NCBI GenBank assembly: GCA_937973575.1
Contig: CALJKH010000168.1
Location: forward strand, 1-12,384
Length of the DNA stretch: 12,384 nucleotides
DNA from: an uncultured Solirubrobacterales bacterium
GTDB lineage: Bacteria; Actinomycetota; Thermoleophilia; Solirubrobacterales; Solirubrobacteraceae
Direction of reading: 5' to 3'
Shown here piece after piece: positions 6,880 to 12,384 of the stretch. Within the stretch, counting starts at the first letter, position 1, and every line of letters starts with the position of its first letter. A model generated the notes under the pieces. The model did not search any database. It was not told where the DNA came from and saw nothing but the letters and a program-made list of their open reading frames with translations. The translations under genes and the position numbers were made by a program.

Positions 6880-6885
6880 TTCGCA

Positions 6886-8052
6886 GTGGGCGGCAAATCA
6901 GGTTCGATCAAGCTTTTCAAGGCCTTCGGGATTCGAGTCGGGGTTGATGTCTCTTGGTTCGTAATTCTGTTCATCGCGATCTTTTGGCTTTCTGGCCTCT
7001 TCAAAGACATGCTCGGCGGTAAGGAGACGACCGCTTACCTAACTGCTGTCGCCACAGCGCTCCTGTTCTTTGGCTCGCTCCTCGCCCACGAGCTGGGCCA
7101 CGCCGCAGTTGCCAAGCGCGCTGGCATCAACGTCCCCCGAATTGACCTATGGATGCTCGGCGGCATGGCACGGATGGACCGTGAACCAGATACCCCTGGC
7201 GAGGAGCTCAAGATTGCGATCGCCGGGCCAGCAGTCACCTTGCTTATTGCCTTCATCTGCCTCGCCGTGGGTGCAGCACTTGAGGGAACGAACGCTGTCG
7301 TCAACGCAGCGGAGCTGAAGGGGACTATCCCTGTAACTCCAGTCTTCCTCGCCCTCTCATTCGTGGCGACGATGAACATTGTGATCTTCGTCTTCAACCT
7401 GATTCCGGCCTGGCCACTTGACGGCGGCAGGGTCGCACGGGCACTCGCTTGGAAGTTCACAGGGTCAAAGATGCGAGGCACTGTCATCAGCGCCAAGCTC
7501 GGGCGTGGCTTCTCTTGGATCCTCGCTGCGCTTGGCATCTTCCAAATCATCAACGGCGACCTTGGCGGCCTCTGGTGGCTGATGCTCGCGTTCTTCATCG
7601 GCCAGGCGGCCCGAGGCGCACTCCTTCAAACTCAGGTCACTAGCCGACTTGGGCAGCGGACCGTTATGGATTTGATGGACCGCCACCCCGTCACGCTGCC
7701 GGGCGACATTGACGTGGCGCGTGCCGATGAGGAATGGTTCACCCGTTACGGCTGGTCGTGGTTCCCAGTAGTTGACGAATTTGGCCGATTCATTGGGATT
7801 GCGCGGGAAGAGCAGGTGCGTCCTGCAGCTGAAAACCCGGGGCTCGGGGCGCCACCTCTAGTGCGCGATGTGCTTGATCAAGGGTCGGCAATGGAGTGGT
7901 CAATTGATGAAACAGCCCTTGTGGAATCGCTCCTTTCCTCGGAGCCGCTCAGCGTCAACGGAGCCCTTATGGCAGTTGACGACCACGGCGTCCTGCAGGG
8001 CGTCGTGACAGTTGAGCAAGTTCGCGCTGCACTCCGCGACCAGCAGGAGTAG
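6886..8052 (+). CDS. M50 site-2-type intramembrane metalloprotease with CBS domains
   Basis: A polytopic membrane zinc protease of peptidase family M50 (site-2 protease type), which cuts substrates within or near the membrane, often to release regulators. The 388-residue protein has hydrophobic segments from about residue 22. It has the zinc motif HELGH at 68-72 in a helix, and a second catalytic block FNLIPAWPLDGGR with the third ligand Asp179. Two further hydrophobic stretches are near 108-130 and 150-170, and another near 205-240. The soluble C-terminal part (about 255-385) resembles a tandem CBS pair: V-M-D-L-M-D-R-H-P near its start and GVVTVEQVRAAL near its end. In other proteins CBS pairs bind adenine nucleotides, so activity may respond to energy state; this is inference. 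It starts with GTG 10 bases after the aidB-like stop and is co-transcribed with it. The substrate is unknown. Confidence 0.9.
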   Translation: MGGKSGSIKLFKAFGIRVGVDVSWFVILFIAIFWLSGLFKDMLGGKETTAYLTAVATALLFFGSLLAHELGHAAVAKRAGINVPRIDLWMLGGMARMDREPDTPGEELKIAIAGPAVTLLIAFICLAVGAALEGTNAVVNAAELKGTIPVTPVFLALSFVATMNIVIFVFNLIPAWPLDGGRVARALAWKFTGSKMRGTVISAKLGRGFSWILAALGIFQIINGDLGGLWWLMLAFFIGQAARGALLQTQVTSRLGQRTVMDLMDRHPVTLPGDIDVARADEEWFTRYGWSWFPVVDEFGRFIGIAREEQVRPAAENPGLGAPPLVRDVLDQGSAMEWSIDETALVESLLSSEPLSVNGALMAVDDHGVLQGVVTVEQVRAALRDQQE

Positions 8053-8103
8053 GCTTCTACGTGCGCGTGCGTGCCAGCTCCGCCCAGTGGGGCGCACAGG
8101 CGC

Positions 8104-8123
8104 TCACCGAGGACCTTCGGTGA
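8104..8123. promoter_or_regulatory. Perfect inverted repeat upstream of sdhA
   Basis: TCACCGA (8104-8110) and TCGGTGA (8117-8123) form a perfect 7-base inverted repeat with a 6-base spacer, 37 bases before the sdhA ATG. It is the clearest structure in the 108-base gap after the protease gene. It could be an operator or mRNA hairpin for the sdh operon, or a U-poor terminator for the protease transcript. A second, weaker stem (CGCCC 8081-8085 with GGGCG 8090-8094) lies just upstream. Confidence 0.35.
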
Positions 8124-8160
8124 TGATCCAAACCGAGCCTTAGCGAGTAGAACAAGCACT

Positions 8161-9855
8161 ATGCCTAATCACGACGTATTGATCATCGGAGCCGGCCTCG
8201 CAGGCCAACGCGCAGCCCTTGCAGCAGCAGAAAAGGGTGCGACTGTCGGCATTATCAGCAAGGTCCACCCAGTTCGTTCGCACTCAGTTGCGGCAGCAGG
8301 TGGCATCAACGCAGCACTTAACCCTGAGGACTCTTGGGAGTCACATGCCTTTGACACGGTCAAGGGCTCCGACTACCTCGGCGACCAGGCAGCCATCGAG
8401 GTGATGTGCAAGGAAGCCCCAGACGAGATCCTCTGGCTCGAGCACGCTGGCGTGACCTTCCACCGCAACGATGTTGGCCAGCTCGGTACCCGCGCATTCG
8501 GCGGTGCCTCACAGGCTCGTACCTACTACGTAGCCGACATCACGGGCCAGGCAATTCTTCACGTGCTCTACGAGCGCCTGATGAAGCACCACGACCAGAT
8601 TGACCGTTACGAAGAGTGGTTCACCACTGAACTCCTTCAGGACGAAGCTGGCAACTGTGTTGGTGCTGTTTGCCGCAACATCCGTGACGGCCAGATTGAG
8701 ATCTTCAACGCTAAGTCAGTGATTCTCGCCTCAGGCGGAGCTGGCCAAGTGTTCAAGCCAACCACCAACGCACTTATCTGCACTGGTGACGGCATTGCAC
8801 AGGCTTACGGGATCGGCGCACCTCTGATGGACATGGAGATGATCCAGTACCACCCCACCACGCTTGACGGCAATGGCTTCCTCATCACCGAGGGTGCCCG
8901 CGGCGAAGGCGCGCACCTCTACAACTCACTCGGCGAGCGCTTCATGGAGAAGTACGCACCGAACAAGCTTGAGCTTGCATCGCGCGACGTTGTATCCCGC
9001 GCAGAGCAGACTGAGATCCTTGAGGGCCGTGGAGTTGGGCCTGACGGTCAGGGAATCTGGCTCGACATCACCAAGGTTCCGCGTAAGCGCACGCTTGAAG
9101 CACTCCGCGAGATCGTCAACATTGGCCGCGACTTCGCCGGCGTTGACATCACCCGCGAGCCGATCATGATCAAGCCAGGCATGCACTACATCATGGGTGG
9201 CGTTAAGACCGATGTTGACGGACACACTCCGGTCAACGGTCTCTACGCAGCCGGTGAGGTTGCCTGCGTGTCAGTCCACGGCGGCAACCGCCTTGGAGCC
9301 AACTCGCTGCTTGACACTCTGATCTTCGGTCGTCGCTCAGGTGAGCACGCTGCTGACCGCGCGCTGGAGAAGGCAATGCCTTCAACCAGCACAGCCAAGG
9401 TGGCCGACACTCAGAAGCGCTTCGACTCGATTCTCGCCCGCCCAGCTGGCGGCCGTCGAATCTCCGAGATCAAGAATGATCTTGGCGAGACGATGAACCG
9501 CTACTGCGCCGTCTATCGCGATCAAGACGGGCTTGAGAAGGCCCACGAAATCGTGCGCAACCTCAAGGAAGAGGCAAAGACTGCAGCTGTCGACGACAAG
9601 GGCACAGTCTTTAACCAGGATCTCCTTGGTGCAATCGAGCTTGAGTACATGGTCGATGTTGCAGAGTGCATCGTCGTAGCTGCGAAGGAGCGCAAGGAGT
9701 CCCGTGGAGCCCAGTTCCGCACTGACTTCCCTGACCGCAACGACGCCGAATGGCTTAAGCACATTGACGTTGCTCGTAACAGCGACGACACCCCAGAAGT
9801 TTCGTACTCAGAAGTTTCAATTACCCAGTGGGAGCCGCAGGAGCGGACCTACTAG
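8161..9855 (+). CDS. sdhA: Succinate dehydrogenase/fumarate reductase flavoprotein subunit
   Basis: The catalytic subunit that oxidises succinate to fumarate (or the reverse) and passes electrons to the iron-sulfur subunit. The protein has 564 residues. The N-terminal GAGLAGQRAA (10-19) binds FAD, and H41 in VRSHSVAAAGG is the residue that carries covalent FAD in this family. Dicarboxylate-site residues are all present: H231 (QYHPTTL), T243-E244, R275 (SRDVVSR), H342 (MHYIMGG) and R377 (GGNRLGANSLLD). I chose the ATG at 8161 because the FAD-binding strand begins at once after it. An in-frame GTG at 8071 would add 30 atypical residues translated from the leader, including its inverted repeat. 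No clear Shine-Dalgarno precedes 8161. It is followed by sdhB after 29 bases. Direction (SdhA or FrdA) cannot be read from sequence; other TCA genes nearby favour succinate oxidation. Confidence 0.95.
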   Translation: MPNHDVLIIGAGLAGQRAALAAAEKGATVGIISKVHPVRSHSVAAAGGINAALNPEDSWESHAFDTVKGSDYLGDQAAIEVMCKEAPDEILWLEHAGVTFHRNDVGQLGTRAFGGASQARTYYVADITGQAILHVLYERLMKHHDQIDRYEEWFTTELLQDEAGNCVGAVCRNIRDGQIEIFNAKSVILASGGAGQVFKPTTNALICTGDGIAQAYGIGAPLMDMEMIQYHPTTLDGNGFLITEGARGEGAHLYNSLGERFMEKYAPNKLELASRDVVSRAEQTEILEGRGVGPDGQGIWLDITKVPRKRTLEALREIVNIGRDFAGVDITREPIMIKPGMHYIMGGVKTDVDGHTPVNGLYAAGEVACVSVHGGNRLGANSLLDTLIFGRRSGEHAADRALEKAMPSTSTAKVADTQKRFDSILARPAGGRRISEIKNDLGETMNRYCAVYRDQDGLEKAHEIVRNLKEEAKTAAVDDKGTVFNQDLLGAIELEYMVDVAECIVVAAKERKESRGAQFRTDFPDRNDAEWLKHIDVARNSDDTPEVSYSEVSITQWEPQERTY

Positions 9856-9872
9856 ACCCGCCCAATCCGACC

Positions 9873-9877
9873 GGAAG
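9873..9877 (+). promoter_or_regulatory. Ribosome binding site that fixes the sdhB start
   Basis: GGAAG lies 7 bases before the ATG at 9885. It supports that start over an upstream in-frame GTG at 9828, which would overlap sdhA and add 19 residues unlike the family N-terminus. Confidence 0.65.
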
Positions 9878-9884
9878 AACGCAG

Positions 9885-11192
9885 ATGCCCGACTACACAC
9901 TCCGCCTTCGCCGCTACAACCCGGAATCCGGCGAGGCGCCCCACTACGAAGACTTCCAAGTAGAGCTTGAAGGTCACCGCTCAGTCCTTGAGGCGATCCT
10001 CAAGGTCAAGGGTGACCAAGACGGCTCAATTGGTGTCCGTTGCTCGTGCCGCGCAGCCATCTGTGGCTCCTGCGGTGTTCGCACCAATGGCAAGCCTGGC
10101 CTTGCCTGCCATACCCACCTTGACGAGGCAGCCAAGAACAGCAAGGACGGCGAGAACGTAATCGTCGTCGAGCCAATGGGCAACATGCCTGTCATCAAGG
10201 ACCTCATCGTGGACATGGAAGAGGTCCACTGGAAGAAGATTCGTCGCGTCACACCGTGGCTTGTTGGCAAGCAGCCAGTGCCGGAGCGCGAGTACATCGT
10301 CCCTCACGAGAACATGGTGGACGTCACTCAGACAATGGCCTGCATCCAGTGCGGCGCCTGCGTTTCAGACTGCATGACGATGGAGATGGACCCCCTGTTC
10401 ATCGGCCCAGCAGCTCTCGCCAAGGCTTACCGCTTCGTCGGTGACCCACGTGACGCAGACACCAAGGAGCGCCTTGCAGACCTCGCCGAGGATCCGCATG
10501 GCATCTACGACTGCACGCACTGCTTCCAGTGCATTGAGGCATGCCCGAAGGGTGTTGCACCAATGAGCCAGATCATGCGTCTTCGCCGTCGTGCCGGTTC
10601 GGACTTCGGTCTCGATGACCGCAACAACGGCCACCGTCACGAGATGGCATTCGTCAAGAACATCAAGAAGAACGGCCTGCTCCACGAGGCGGACCTGCTC
10701 CCCGATTCCTACGGCGGCAAGTTCCACCCACGCGCGGTACCGGAGCTTCTTAGTTCCCTCCCAGTCGTTCTCCGTGCGCTGAAGACCGGCAAGGTAACTC
10801 CGAAGAAGGCCCTCCTCCACGAGCACAAGGCTCCTAAGGAAGTCAAGAAGATCTTCGAGATCATTGAGAGCCGCCCACAGCGCAACGAGTACAACCTCTA
10901 CATCTCAGGTAACGAGGATGACATCGCCGGTGAAGCAGTTGGCGGCGAGTCCCTTGGCAGCGGCGCAGCTACAGCGACCGTCGAGGCTCCTGTGGCTGAA
11001 GTAGCCGCTCCTGAGGCTCCAGTTGCCGAAGCTGCTGCCCCTGAAGCACCGGTTGAGGAAGCGGTTGTAGAGACCGTCGAAGTTGTTGAAGAGACTCCAG
11101 CCCCCGAGGCAGCCGCTGAGCCGGCAGTCGAAGAGGCTCCCGAAGCAGACACGCCCGCCGATGGCGAGCCCACCGAAGGAGATGCCCAGTGA
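9885..11192 (+). CDS. sdhB: Succinate dehydrogenase iron-sulfur subunit, extended type-E form
   Basis: Carries electrons from SdhA towards SdhE. The protein has 435 residues against roughly 240 for classical SdhB. Residues 1-110 form the [2Fe-2S] domain, with C55, C60, C63 and C75. Residues 140-226 hold two full ferredoxin-like motifs: C153-x2-C156-x2-C159-x3-C163 and C210-x2-C213-x2-C216-x3-C220-P. Classical SdhB has no cysteine at the C213 place and binds a [3Fe-4S] cluster; the extra cysteine, known from type-E enzymes, predicts a second [4Fe-4S]. Residues about 229-344 are a conserved-looking basic helical extension of HdrC-like character. Residues 345-435 are an acidic Ala/Pro/Glu/Val tail with repeats, of unknown role. 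The start is ATG with GGAAG 7 bases before. The stop overlaps the sdhE GTG (GTGA), so the two are coupled. Confidence 0.94.
   Translation: MPDYTLRLRRYNPESGEAPHYEDFQVELEGHRSVLEAILKVKGDQDGSIGVRCSCRAAICGSCGVRTNGKPGLACHTHLDEAAKNSKDGENVIVVEPMGNMPVIKDLIVDMEEVHWKKIRRVTPWLVGKQPVPEREYIVPHENMVDVTQTMACIQCGACVSDCMTMEMDPLFIGPAALAKAYRFVGDPRDADTKERLADLAEDPHGIYDCTHCFQCIEACPKGVAPMSQIMRLRRRAGSDFGLDDRNNGHRHEMAFVKNIKKNGLLHEADLLPDSYGGKFHPRAVPELLSSLPVVLRALKTGKVTPKKALLHEHKAPKEVKKIFEIIESRPQRNEYNLYISGNEDDIAGEAVGGESLGSGAATATVEAPVAEVAAPEAPVAEAAAPEAPVEEAVVETVEVVEETPAPEAAAEPAVEEAPEADTPADGEPTEGDAQ
10983..11072 (+). repeat. Three tandem 30-base repeats in the sdhB tail
   Basis: Three consecutive 30-base units (10983-11012, 11013-11042, 11043-11072) encode EAPVAEVAAP, EAPVAEAAAP and EAPVEEAVVE, residues 367-396 of SdhB. 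The first two units differ mostly at third codon positions, so the protein repeat seems to be kept while the DNA drifts. This is coding repeat, not a CRISPR or mobile element. Confidence 0.85.
11176..11181 (+). promoter_or_regulatory. Ribosome binding site for sdhE inside the sdhB tail
   Basis: AAGGAG with a 7-base spacer to the GTG at 11189, embedded in the last codons of sdhB. It supports the GTG start and independent as well as coupled initiation of sdhE. Confidence 0.78.
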
Positions 11193-12106
11193 AGGTCGCC
11201 TACTGGCCCGGCTGCGTAAGCCGTGGCTTCACCCCCGAGCTACACGGAGCAATGGAGGCTGTTGCCCCACTCCTTGATCTCGAGCTGATGGAAATTGACC
11301 GCGCATCCTGCTGCGGCGCCGGAGTTATCGCCGAGCACAACCAAGAGCTTGCCGACACCCTGAACGCACGCACATTCGCGCTCGCTCAGCAGACTGGCGA
11401 GAGCCTGATGATGAACATCTGCTCAACCTGCCAAGGAGCACAGAGCGAATGCCAGGAGCGTCTTGACGCAAGCGGTGACTACCGTGACGACATCAACGCG
11501 ACTCTTGAGGCTGAAGGCCTTGCCTACGAGAAGGGTCTTGTCACAAACAAGAACTTCCTTTGGCTCCTCGTTGAAGAGATCGGTCTTGAGAACCTCAAGA
11601 AGAAGGTCAAGAAGCCTCTTACAGGCCTCAAGGTTGGCCCCTTCTACGGCTGCTACATCGTCCGCCCAACCGACAGGCTTGGCATTGACGACGAGAACCC
11701 ACGTGACCAGTACATGCAGTGGGTCATCGAGGCTCTCGGCGGCGAAGTAATTGACTACGCAGGCGTCTACAAGTGCTGTGGTTTCCCAATCATCACGATG
11801 AACAAGGAAGCCTCACTCAAGATGGCAGGTACTCACCTGTCCGACGCGCAGGATGCTGACGCTGACTGCCTTGTAGTCCCTTGCCCACTCTGCCACTTGA
11901 ACCTTGACCTTCAGCAGCCAATGGCCGCAGGTCAGATCGGCAGAAGCGACCTCAACATGCCAGTCCTCCACCTTCCGCAGTTGGTTGGCCTGGCGCTTGG
12001 GCTCGACAACAAGGCGCTTGGACTCAACAAGCACGTCGTCAAGCCCACATCCGTCATCGACTGGTCAACAGCAGTTGTTGGCAGCACGGCGGAAAGCGGC
12101 TGGTAA
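11189..12106 (+). CDS. sdhE: SdhE-type HdrB-like CCG-domain subunit of succinate dehydrogenase
   Basis: A 305-residue subunit related to heterodisulfide reductase HdrB, found in type-E succinate dehydrogenases in place of the membrane anchors; it is not the proteobacterial FAD-assembly factor also called SdhE. Two CCG domains are complete. The first has C9, C41-C42-G and C78-x2-C81; the second has C155, C196-C197-G and C232-x2-C235. In HdrB, such five-cysteine sets bind non-cubane [4Fe-4S] clusters. There is no transmembrane helix. The C-terminal part (PVLHLPQLVGLALGL and on) is hydrophobic and could form an amphipathic membrane-touching helix, which is inference. It begins with GTG overlapping the sdhB stop and is the last gene of the operon, followed by a hairpin at 12134. 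The acceptor may be a quinone, or a thiol/disulfide as in archaeal thiol:fumarate reductase. Confidence 0.92.
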   Translation: MKVAYWPGCVSRGFTPELHGAMEAVAPLLDLELMEIDRASCCGAGVIAEHNQELADTLNARTFALAQQTGESLMMNICSTCQGAQSECQERLDASGDYRDDINATLEAEGLAYEKGLVTNKNFLWLLVEEIGLENLKKKVKKPLTGLKVGPFYGCYIVRPTDRLGIDDENPRDQYMQWVIEALGGEVIDYAGVYKCCGFPIITMNKEASLKMAGTHLSDAQDADADCLVVPCPLCHLNLDLQQPMAAGQIGRSDLNMPVLHLPQLVGLALGLDNKALGLNKHVVKPTSVIDWSTAVVGSTAESGW

Positions 12107-12133
12107 CCAGCCCAAAGATTCATGCAGTAACGG

Positions 12134-12151
12134 GGCCCGCAATAGCGGGCC
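12134..12151 (+). terminator. Intrinsic terminator of the sdhABE operon
   Basis: GGCCCGC (12134-12140) pairs perfectly with GCGGGCC (12145-12151) around an AATA loop. It is followed on the plus strand by a pyrimidine-rich TCCTCTTT tract. It lies 28 bases after the sdhE stop and before the convergent asd stop. The minus-strand flank has no T-run, so it mainly serves the sdh operon. Confidence 0.8.
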
Positions 12152-12167
12152 TCCTCTTTGCTGCTGG

Positions 12168-12384
12168 CTAGAGGCCGCGCTGAACGAGGAGCTCGGCGAC
12201 TTGGACTGCGTTTGTCGCTGCGCCCTTACGGAGGTTGTCGCCAACGATCCACATGTTTAGGGATCTAGGCGCGCTCTCATCAACTCGAATGCGGCCGACA
12301 AGGACTTCGTCGCGGCCACTGCCATCAATCGCAAGTGGGTAGACACCGTTGCCCGGGTCGTCAACCACGACAACAGATCGAGAG
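12168..12384 (-). CDS. asd: Aspartate-semialdehyde dehydrogenase, C-terminal part only
   Basis: Only the last 71 or so codons are in the window; the gene continues beyond the right edge. The visible part reads VVVVDDPGNGVYPLAIDGSG, then DEVLVGRIRVDES, then NMWIVGDNLRKGAATNAVQV and AELLVQRGL up to the TAG at 12168-12170. This matches the C-terminal end of aspartate-semialdehyde dehydrogenase, which reduces aspartyl phosphate in the pathway to lysine, threonine and methionine. The D-N-L-R-K-G-A-A block is near-diagnostic. A GTG at 12366-12368 is internal, since the family motif continues upstream of it. The gene converges on the sdh operon, with a 61-base gap containing the sdh terminator. Confidence 0.93.
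   Translation of the reverse strand, partial: SRSVVVVDDPGNGVYPLAIDGSGRDEVLVGRIRVDESAPRSLNMWIVGDNLRKGAATNAVQVAELLVQRGL

Noticed and set aside
6742..6885. Longer start for the M50 protease
   Set aside because: It would overlap the acyl-CoA dehydrogenase by about 130 bases. A strong ribosome site marks the GTG at 6886 instead.
8071..8160. In-frame GTG extension of sdhA by 30 residues
   Set aside because: The added residues are Pro/Arg-rich and unlike the family N-terminus, and they cover the inverted repeat. The FAD-binding strand begins right after the ATG at 8161.
9382..9762. Minus-strand 126-codon frame opposite sdhA
   Set aside because: Antisense shadow of a highly conserved gene; leucine- and valine-rich with no family signature.
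10365..10826. Minus-strand 153-codon frame opposite sdhB
   Set aside because: It lies entirely opposite the Fe-S motifs and HdrC-like part of sdhB, and no domain can be seen.
10983..11072. Tandem repeats as a possible CRISPR or mobile repeat
   Set aside because: The units are directly joined without spacers, in frame, and encode a repeated peptide within SdhB.
1..12384. Search for tRNA, rRNA, insertion sequences, toxin-antitoxin or defence genes
   Set aside because: No such features were seen on either strand by reading. Genes are continuous and of core-metabolism type.

Overview
The window looks like a chromosomal housekeeping segment from a moderately GC-rich actinobacterium. The Ala/Gly/Val-rich proteins, ATG/GTG starts, tightly packed operons with 4-base start/stop overlaps and the type-E succinate dehydrogenase cluster fit Actinomycetota. 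A Thermoleophilia/Solirubrobacterales-like lineage is my best guess, from general gene resemblance only; no rRNA or other marker is present. I see no phage, transposon, CRISPR, tRNA or defence genes, and no uncoded stretch longer than about 300 bases.

Layout. Bases 10-1188 (+) encode a CPA1-type cation:proton antiporter. A convergent 77-residue four-cysteine protein of unknown function follows (1194-1427, -). After a divergent intergenic region with a perfect inverted repeat, an atypical SDR (1565-2482, +) is translationally coupled to an SRPBCC/START-like protein (2479-2922, +). Two stem-loops separate this pair from the convergent icd-mdh operon: malate dehydrogenase 2992-3978 (-), and upstream of it isocitrate dehydrogenase 4022-5101 (-). 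A 94-base divergent spacer with three GCGAT half-sites leads to an AidB-type acyl-CoA dehydrogenase (5196-6875, +), coupled to an M50 site-2-type membrane protease with CBS domains (6886-8052, +). Then comes the succinate dehydrogenase operon sdhA-sdhB-sdhE (8161-12106, +), closed by a strong hairpin at 12134-12151. The 3' end of aspartate-semialdehyde dehydrogenase (asd, -) runs off the right edge.

How it fits together. Three TCA-cycle steps (isocitrate to 2-oxoglutarate, succinate to fumarate, malate to oxaloacetate) lie within about 9 kb in two opposed operons. The most notable part is the succinate dehydrogenase. It has no SdhC/SdhD membrane anchors. Instead it carries an HdrB-like SdhE with a full set of ten cysteines for two CCG-type Fe-S sites, and an SdhB whose usual [3Fe-4S] site has an extra cysteine predicting a second [4Fe-4S] cluster. 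That SdhB also has a C-terminal extension ending in an acidic Ala/Pro/Glu/Val tail with an internal 30-base triplicate repeat. Type-E complexes of this general kind are known; the tail is the part I do not recognise from them.

I found nothing I can defend as a wholly new biological system. The most promising leads are the SdhB tail, the four-cysteine small protein and the cofactor signature of the isocitrate dehydrogenase.
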